From Candidatus Doudnabacteria bacterium (GTDB lineage Bacteria > Patescibacteriota > Doudnabacteria > UBA920), in the NCBI GenBank assembly GCA_903913365.1, contig CAIWKW010000043.1:1-10688 (forward strand): a stretch of 10,688 nt of DNA, in the 5' to 3' direction. The notes below the pieces were generated by a model. The model was not told the DNA's origin. It did not search any database and saw only the letters and a program-made list of their open reading frames with translations. Position 1 is the stretch's first letter. Every line of letters begins with the position of its first letter. The position numbers were made by a program, and so were the translations under genes. Below, piece after piece: positions 5,703-10,688 of the stretch.

Positions 5703-8700
5703 TTATATCTTGACCATTCCAATCCAAATTGCCTTACCGTCTATTTCCGACTGCTGTTCAAAGTCCACTTCCACTTCCAGGCTCTTGTTTATTTGGCTGA
5801 CAAAAGTTTTTTTGCGATCCACAAAATTTAATAAAGTATCTTCCAGTTTTTCATCCTGGGTGTTGTAATATAAATCCACCAAATCGCCGACTTTAAGACC
5901 GCTCTTTTTTCTTAAATCCTGAATTTTTCTTTCCAGCTCCCTGGCAAAACCTTCCTGCCTGAGTTCGTCGGTTAAGTTTGTATCCAAATAAAAAGCTTCC
6001 ACGGTTTTGGCTCCAGGGGCAACAACTATGCCGGACGACGGCCTGGTGTCTTTATCCAAAAGTGCCTGATCGATTTGTTTGACGTTAAGTTCTTCCAGAA
6101 TTAGCCGGCCGAATTCTTCCGGCAAATCGGAATTTTTTTGTTTGGAGGAAAAGGCAACGGCGCGGAGCGGCTGGCGAACAGGCAAGGCTTTATCTTTGCG
6201 CACAGCCAAACCGAGAGCCGAAACTTCGCGCACAATTTCCATTTTTTCTAGAACATCGGTTTCAACAGCTTCAGCAGACCAATCTGACCACAAAGCCAAA
6301 TGCACAGACTCTTTACCGGTAACGTCTTTATAGATAAAATCCGCCAAAAACGGCATAAACGGCGCCAGCATTTTAGCCAGCTCGGAGAGTACAAAACTTA
6401 AGGTTTCTCCGGCCTGAAGGCTTACCTGGCCGTCCATTTTTAGCCTGTCGCGGCTGCGGCGCAAATACCAGGTGGAAAGGTCGTTAATAAATTCAACAAT
6501 TTCTTTGCCCGCTTTCACTGTATTATATTCGTCCAAATAACCGCTAACTTTTGAGTGCAGTTCAAACAGCTTGGCCAAAATCCACCTGTCCAAAACGTGG
6601 TTTGATGCGGGGCGGGTTTCCGGCGCCTTTCCTTTATAGTACATGCGCAAAAAGCTCCAGACATTGTATACCAGCATGTTAATTTTTCGGCTGATTTCCG
6701 AAACGCTTTTCTCGCTGAAATTTACATCGTCCGCATTCATTACCGGGCAGGTAAGAAGATAAAAACGCAAAGCGTCGATGCCGTATTTTTCCACCAAAAT
6801 CCAGGGATCGGGAAAATTATTTTTGCTTTTGGACATTTTGTTTCCGTCTTCGGCCAAAATGTTCCCGGTGGTGACAATATTTTTAAACGGAGCGTGGTCA
6901 AAAGCCAAGGTTGAGACAACCAGCATTACGTAATACCAGGCGCGCACCTGGCCAATGTATTCGGCCACAAAATCAGCCGGGAACCTTTGTGCAAACATCT
7001 CCTTATTTTCAAACGGATAATGCAGTTCCGCAAACGGCATGCTGCCGCTTTCCACCCAGCAGTCCACAACTTCCGGCACGCGGCTCATTTTTTGTCCACA
7101 TTTTTCACATTTTAGTTTTATTTGGTCGATGTATGGACGATGAAGATCCAAGGATTCCAATTCAGCCGATGTGTAGTTTGCCGATTTATCGGCCACTCCG
7201 GCAGCTTCGTTGCCCATAAATGGGTGGACTACAAATTGCGGATAAACCTCTCTAAAGTTTGTTGATTTTTTAACAAGCTCTTCAACCGACCCAACACAAA
7301 CAACATTCTTGCAATCACCAAATTCGCATTTCCAAAACGGCAAAGCCGTGGCCCAGTAGCGGTTGCGGGAAATGTTCCAATCCGGAGCCGACTCCACGCT
7401 CTTGTCAAAACGCCCAAACTTTAAATGCTCGGGATGCCAATTCATTTCTTCGGCATTTAGCTGCCTTAAGCGGGCTTTAACTTTTTGAATATTTATAAAC
7501 CACGCGGGCAAAGCGTTATAAAACAAAGGCGTGCCGCAGCGGTGGCAATGCGGGTAGCTGTGAGTGTAGGCCTGGCTCTTGTATAGCTTGCCGGCAGCGC
7601 TTAAATCTTTAATAACAATTTTGTCGGCGTCTTTAAAAAACACGCCGCGCAAATGCTCCGGGTTATTGGGCACATTTAAGTAACGACCCTGATGGTCAAG
7701 CATGTCTATGCGGGGCAATTCTTTTTCTTTAGCCAGCTGATAATCTTCGTCGCCGTACATGGCCGCGTTATGAACCACGCCGGTACCGTCCGTGGTGGTG
7801 ACAAAATCCGCCAAATAAATTTTATGAGCCCGGGCGGGATTACCTCCTACCAATTCCACTTGCAAATTATTGTGGGAGTTGGGAATAACGCTTTCGTAAA
7901 GAGGCTCGTATTCCAAGCCTTCCAAATTTCTGGCCGCGTACTGGGAAACAATTTCATAACTGCCGTCGATTATTTCCAAACGGTCTTTGGCTAAAATAAA
8001 GCGCTGACCGTCTTCGTGTTCAATTAACACATAAACAATGTCCGGACCGATGTTTAAAGAAGTGTTGCCGGGCAAAGTCCAGGGCGTAGTGGTCCAAGCG
8101 AGCACAAAAGTTTTGTCGTCGGTTAAGTCATTTAAAATTCTTTGGCCTTTGCGGAGTTTAAATTTTACGTAAACCGATTCTTCAGTTATATCTTTATAGC
8201 TGTTGTCCATGGCAACTTCAAAATTGGAAATCGGGGTTTCGCAGCGACTGCAGTAAAGCAAAACTTTTCTGTCTTCATAAACCAAACCCTTGTCCCAAAT
8301 TTGTTTAAGCGCCCACCAAACGGATTCCTGATAGGTGGTATCCATGGTTTTGTAGGAATTTTCAAAATCCACCCAGCGCCCCATTCGCCTGACCATTTTT
8401 CCCCACTCTTCGGCATAGCTTAAAACGTTTTCCCGGCAAGTCTGATTAAATTTATCCACGCCAAATTCTTCAATCTGCTTTTTGCCGGAAATTTTTAATT
8501 TTTGTTCAACGATATTTTCAATGGGCAAACCATGGCAATCCCAACCCCAAACCCTGCGGACATAATGGTCTTTCATTGTCTGGTAACGGCCATAGAAATC
8601 TTTTACAGTAGAACCAAGAATGTGACCATAGTGAGGCAGACCCGTGGCAAAAGGAGGGCCATCGTAAAAAATGTAAGGGCTTTTGTCCTTTGTCTGCTCC

Positions 8701-8801
8701 AGGGATTTTTCAAAAATTTTATTCTCATCCCAAAATTTTAATATGTCCTGTTCCAGCTTATTAAAATCGGGTGCGGTTGATGGTTTTTTTTCTTCTGTCA
8801 T
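5703..8801 (-). CDS. ileS: Isoleucyl-tRNA synthetase, eukaryote-like type
   Basis: A 1032-residue class I enzyme that charges tRNA-Ile with isoleucine in the cytoplasm. Class signatures are PPFATGLPHYGH (HIGH box, HYGH 57-60) and KMSKS at 655-659. WDCHGLPIE, the CP1 editing-domain motif WTTTPWTLPGN and GTGVVHNAAMYGDED (His344, Asp351-Asp353) are also present. Zinc-type pairs are Cys184/Cys187 and Cys419/Cys422, with further cysteines in CEFGDCKNVVC and KCEKCG. The C-terminus ends in a DUF5915-like region (from about 947) and lacks the zinc finger of E. coli-type IleRS. This points to the type 2 (eukaryote/archaeal-like) group, whose members are often mupirocin-tolerant. Residues 524-543 are encoded by a palindromic element shared with argS. 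The start ATG 8801 (MTEEKK) has no obvious Shine-Dalgarno. The gene lies 64 nt behind argS and ahead of recO, probably cotranscribed. Confidence 0.95.
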   Translation of the reverse strand: MTEEKKPSTAPDFNKLEQDILKFWDENKIFEKSLEQTKDKSPYIFYDGPPFATGLPHYGHILGSTVKDFYGRYQTMKDHYVRRVWGWDCHGLPIENIVEQKLKISGKKQIEEFGVDKFNQTCRENVLSYAEEWGKMVRRMGRWVDFENSYKTMDTTYQESVWWALKQIWDKGLVYEDRKVLLYCSRCETPISNFEVAMDNSYKDITEESVYVKFKLRKGQRILNDLTDDKTFVLAWTTTPWTLPGNTSLNIGPDIVYVLIEHEDGQRFILAKDRLEIIDGSYEIVSQYAARNLEGLEYEPLYESVIPNSHNNLQVELVGGNPARAHKIYLADFVTTTDGTGVVHNAAMYGDEDYQLAKEKELPRIDMLDHQGRYLNVPNNPEHLRGVFFKDADKIVIKDLSAAGKLYKSQAYTHSYPHCHRCGTPLFYNALPAWFINIQKVKARLRQLNAEEMNWHPEHLKFGRFDKSVESAPDWNISRNRYWATALPFWKCEFGDCKNVVCVGSVEELVKKSTNFREVYPQFVVHPFMGNEAAGVADKSANYTSAELESLDLHRPYIDQIKLKCEKCGQKMSRVPEVVDCWVESGSMPFAELHYPFENKEMFAQRFPADFVAEYIGQVRAWYYVMLVVSTLAFDHAPFKNIVTTGNILAEDGNKMSKSKNNFPDPWILVEKYGIDALRFYLLTCPVMNADDVNFSEKSVSEISRKINMLVYNVWSFLRMYYKGKAPETRPASNHVLDRWILAKLFELHSKVSGYLDEYNTVKAGKEIVEFINDLSTWYLRRSRDRLKMDGQVSLQAGETLSFVLSELAKMLAPFMPFLADFIYKDVTGKESVHLALWSDWSAEAVETDVLEKMEIVREVSALGLAVRKDKALPVRQPLRAVAFSSKQKNSDLPEEFGRLILEELNVKQIDQALLDKDTRPSSGIVVAPGAKTVEAFYLDTNLTDELRQEGFARELERKIQDLRKKSGLKVGDLVDLYYNTQDEKLEDTLLNFVDRKKTFVSQINKSLEVEVDFEQQSEIDGKAIWIGMVKI
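7172..7233 (-). repeat. REP/BIME-like palindromic element inside ileS
   Basis: A 62-bp element with inverted ends (TGTAGT at 7172-7177, ACTACA at 7228-7233). Each end carries its own hairpin, GCCGAT-TT-ATCGGC at 7180-7193 and GCCCAT-AA-ATGGGT at 7212-7225. It is open in the ileS frame and encodes VVHPFMGNEAAGVADKSANY (524-543), inserted between VGSVEELVKKS and LDLHRPYID. A homologous 56-bp copy lies in argS. The GTAG edge followed by a short hairpin is the architecture of REP sequences mobilised by REP-associated transposases; no such transposase is in the window. Confidence 0.9.
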
Positions 8802-8803
8802 AG

Positions 8804-8861
8804 CTCTAAATTCTTAATTCTATATCAATCAATATTCTAAATTCTATATTCAAAATTCGGG
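8804..8861 (-). repeat. 7-bp tandem repeat in the argS-ileS gap
   Basis: On the plus strand, ATTCTAA, ATTCTAT, ATTCAAA, ATTCGGG run in exact register at 8834-8861. After a 2-base phase slip, CTCTAAA, TTCTTAA, TTCTATA, TCAATCA fill 8804-8831. The repeat occupies nearly the whole 64-nt gap, starting 4 nt after the argS stop and ending 2 nt before the ileS ATG. No terminator is present here, which supports argS-ileS cotranscription. Confidence 0.75.
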
Positions 8862-8865
8862 TTCC

Positions 8866-10629
8866 CTACATCTCCTCCGGCGCTTCAATACCTAATAGAT
8901 AAAGTCCGTTTGAAATTACCTGCGCCGTGGCGGTAATTAGAGTTAACCTGAAAGCTTTTAATTGTTCGTCTTTCTCCTGCGTTACCGGCACTGCCTGATA
9001 AAATGAGTTAAAGGTTTGGGAAAGCTCAAACAGATAATTGCACAAAAGATTCGGTAAATATTCTTTTGCCACCTGAGCCACAACTTCGGGATATTGGAGT
9101 AGCTTGCGAATAACGGCAAGTTCAGAAGTGTTGTAGTCTGCCGATTTATCGGCCTCCGATTGCGTGCCCATAAATGGGCGAACTACACCAGCACCCACTT
9201 TTCTCAAAATTCCAAAAATCCTCGCATGCGTATATTGTAAATAAGGGCCGGTGCTTCCTTCAAACGAAATAACCTTTTTCGGATCAAAAATAATATCGCT
9301 CTTTAAATTATGAGACAGCTGAAAGTATTTCATCGCTGCCGTTGCCACTTCTTTGGCAACGGTATCTTTATTTTTCAGGCTTGGGTTTTTTTCCTCTATA
9401 ATTTCCAAAGCCCTGGCTTGAACGGAACGAATAAAATCGTTGGCATTAATTATGGTTCCTTTCCTGCTGCTCATAGCGCCCTCAGGCAATTTTAAAAATC
9501 CGTAAGCTATATGAATGGCTTCCTCCGGGGAATTAATATGGCCCATAAGCTCCAGAATTTTAAAAGTCTGGGCAAGCTGGTGATTCTGGCGAATGTCCAC
9601 CACATAAAGCTGTTTTTCAAAGCCTTGATTTTTTCTGAAAATATAAGCGGCCAGGTCTCTGAGCAAATAGGTTGTACCACCATCGGACTTTAGCACCACC
9701 GCCACCCCCAGATTATATTGCTCAAGATTTACTATTTGTGCGCCCTGAGATTCCACAAGCAGTTTTTTTTCTTTCAATTCTTCAAGAACTCCCGGCATTT
9801 TATCTTCAAAGAAACTTTCCGGCCAATTATGGTCAGCCCTTCTAATCCCGAGTTCCGAATATATTATTTCATATTCCTTCCAGCTCCAATCGCGGAATTG
9901 CTCCCATAATTTTCTATTCTCTTCGTCTCCTTTTTCAAGCTTTACAAACTCCTGCTTCCCCTGCTCTCTTAATTCAGGATTTGTTTCCATTTCCGCGTTT
10001 ATTTGAACGTATAGCTTATTAAGTTCTTCTATGGGATTTTTTTCAACAACAGGCCTGTTGCCGTATTTTTTATAAGCCAAAAGCAAAAGGCCGAACTGCG
10101 TTCCCCAGTCCCCCAAGTGGGTGTCGGACTCCGGCTTAAATCCTTGAGATTTTAAAATCCGAGACAGGGAATCGCCGACAATCGAATTGCTCAAATGCCC
10201 AAGGTGTAAAGGTTTTGCCACGTTTGGCTGGAAATACTCAACCAAAATTTTCTTGCCTTCGCCAGCAAGGCTGCATCCATATAAATCTCTTTGTTCCAAA
10301 ATTTGATTAAAGCTGTGAATCAAAAACTTCTGAGAAAACTTAAAATTAATAAACCCGCCTTTTTCTTCCACAAAATCAAGAGCATATTCTGTGTCGGCTT
10401 TTTTAATTTCTTCAATAATTTTGGCGGCCACGTCTTTGGGGCTGGCTTTGACTTTTTTGGCCAAAATTAAAGCCGCATTTGAGGAATAATCGCCAAAAGC
10501 GGGATCCGGGGGCACGGAAATATCTAAAACGTCCAAATGGGACGTTAGTTTTAGAGTTGACAATGCTACGGAAAGAAAATGATTTATAAGGAATAGAGCA
10601 AATTGTTGCAACAAATCCAGCCCTAGCAT
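8866..10629 (-). CDS. argS: Arginyl-tRNA synthetase
   Basis: A 587-residue class I synthetase of normal length that charges tRNA-Arg. The N-terminal additional domain (about 1-105) contains PPDPAFGDYSSNAALILAKK. The catalytic core has the HIGH box as HLGH (142-145, in FQPNVAKPLHLGH), DTHLGDWGTQFG, and the KMSKS-type loop MSSRKG (386-391). The DALR anticodon-binding domain starts near 465 (LQYTHARIFGILRK) and ends with the family's typical LLGIEAPEEM. Residues 482-500 are encoded by a palindromic element also found in ileS, placed in the variable loop after the first DALR helix. ATG 10629 is preceded directly by an in-frame TAG, and about 46 residues before GDYS fits the family. No Shine-Dalgarno or clear promoter is visible before the window edge. 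It is first in the argS-ileS-recO set. Confidence 0.95.
   Translation of the reverse strand: MLGLDLLQQFALFLINHFLSVALSTLKLTSHLDVLDISVPPDPAFGDYSSNAALILAKKVKASPKDVAAKIIEEIKKADTEYALDFVEEKGGFINFKFSQKFLIHSFNQILEQRDLYGCSLAGEGKKILVEYFQPNVAKPLHLGHLSNSIVGDSLSRILKSQGFKPESDTHLGDWGTQFGLLLLAYKKYGNRPVVEKNPIEELNKLYVQINAEMETNPELREQGKQEFVKLEKGDEENRKLWEQFRDWSWKEYEIIYSELGIRRADHNWPESFFEDKMPGVLEELKEKKLLVESQGAQIVNLEQYNLGVAVVLKSDGGTTYLLRDLAAYIFRKNQGFEKQLYVVDIRQNHQLAQTFKILELMGHINSPEEAIHIAYGFLKLPEGAMSSRKGTIINANDFIRSVQARALEIIEEKNPSLKNKDTVAKEVATAAMKYFQLSHNLKSDIIFDPKKVISFEGSTGPYLQYTHARIFGILRKVGAGVVRPFMGTQSEADKSADYNTSELAVIRKLLQYPEVVAQVAKEYLPNLLCNYLFELSQTFNSFYQAVPVTQEKDEQLKAFRLTLITATAQVISNGLYLLGIEAPEEM
9132..9187 (-). repeat. 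REP/BIME-like palindromic element inside argS
   Basis: A 56-bp element with inverted ends (TGTAGT at 9132-9137, ACTACA at 9182-9187). It holds two perfect hairpins, GCCGAT-TT-ATCGGC at 9140-9153 and GCCCAT-AA-ATGGGC at 9166-9179. It is translated as VVRPFMGTQSEADKSADYN (482-500). The copy in ileS has the same orientation relative to its gene and the same reading frame, with 6 more bases (two codons) in the centre. Confidence 0.9.
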
Positions 10630-10634
10630 CTAAG

Positions 10635-10688
10635 ATGATGTTTGGAAAAAACAATGGGAAAATGCGTGAATTTATGATGACTAGTGGG
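10635..10688 (+). CDS. Possible start of a divergent gene, cut by the window edge
   Basis: An open frame begins at ATG 10635 (or 10638) and runs 18 codons to the edge (MMFGKNNGKMREFMMTSG). It would lie 5 nt from the argS start on the other strand, leaving no room for a promoter between them. It has no Shine-Dalgarno. Too short to identify and may be chance. Confidence 0.2.
   Translation, partial: MMFGKNNGKMREFMMTSG

Noticed and set aside
7212..7233. Frameshift or assembly error to explain the odd IleRS segment
   Set aside because: The frame continues with intact IleRS motifs on both sides, and the same peptide appears in ArgRS from an independent copy.
8142..8423. Plus-strand open frame inside ileS
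   Set aside because: Antisense shadow of conserved IleRS sequence, including its zinc-binding cysteines.

Overview
The window looks like chromosomal DNA from an uncultivated bacterium, most plausibly a member of the Patescibacteria / Candidate Phyla Radiation (CPR). This is inferred from several traits together: moderate-to-low GC, few Shine-Dalgarno sites, a eukaryote-like (type 2) IleRS, a secreted LysM-CHAP protein, a single-TM protein built from DUF11/CARDB-like beta-sandwich repeats, and short palindromes between and inside genes. No single gene proves it. Standard stop codons are used and I see no sign of TGA recoding.

Layout. Positions 1-580 are AT-rich and non-coding, opening with two palindromes spaced 36 bp apart. 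A plus-strand LysM-CHAP cell-wall hydrolase follows (581-1795). A plus-strand EamA/DMT transporter (1945-2844) comes next; it has its own promoter with little or no 5' leader and lies between two terminators that share the same stem. From 2943 to the right end the genes run on the minus strand. In transcription order they are argS (10629-8866), ileS (8801-5703) and recO (5612-4899), probably one housekeeping operon. They are followed by a DUF11-like membrane-anchored surface protein (4811-2943), which has an extended -10 promoter at the recO 3' end. The transporter and the surface protein converge on one bidirectional terminator.

The most interesting layer is repeats rather than genes. First, argS and ileS each carry a 56-62 bp element made of two inverted GTAGT-hairpin units, in the same reading frame and the same orientation. 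The element is translated in both proteins as a nearly identical segment, VV(R/H)PFMG...ADKSA(D/N)Y. It combines the architecture of REP/BIME elements with the in-gene insertion behaviour known for Rickettsia palindromic elements. No transposase is present in the window. Second, the spaces just after the stop codons of the LysM-CHAP, DUF11-like, ileS and argS genes hold degenerate 7-bp tandem repeats in the sense orientation. The ileS-recO set also folds into a 26-bp inverted repeat. Third, two other palindrome types occur (27-84 and 1829-1858).

Functionally the window joins translation (two aminoacyl-tRNA synthetases), recombinational repair (RecO), envelope remodelling (LysM-CHAP, DUF11-like protein) and small-molecule transport. 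No tRNA, rRNA, CRISPR array or prophage was found.
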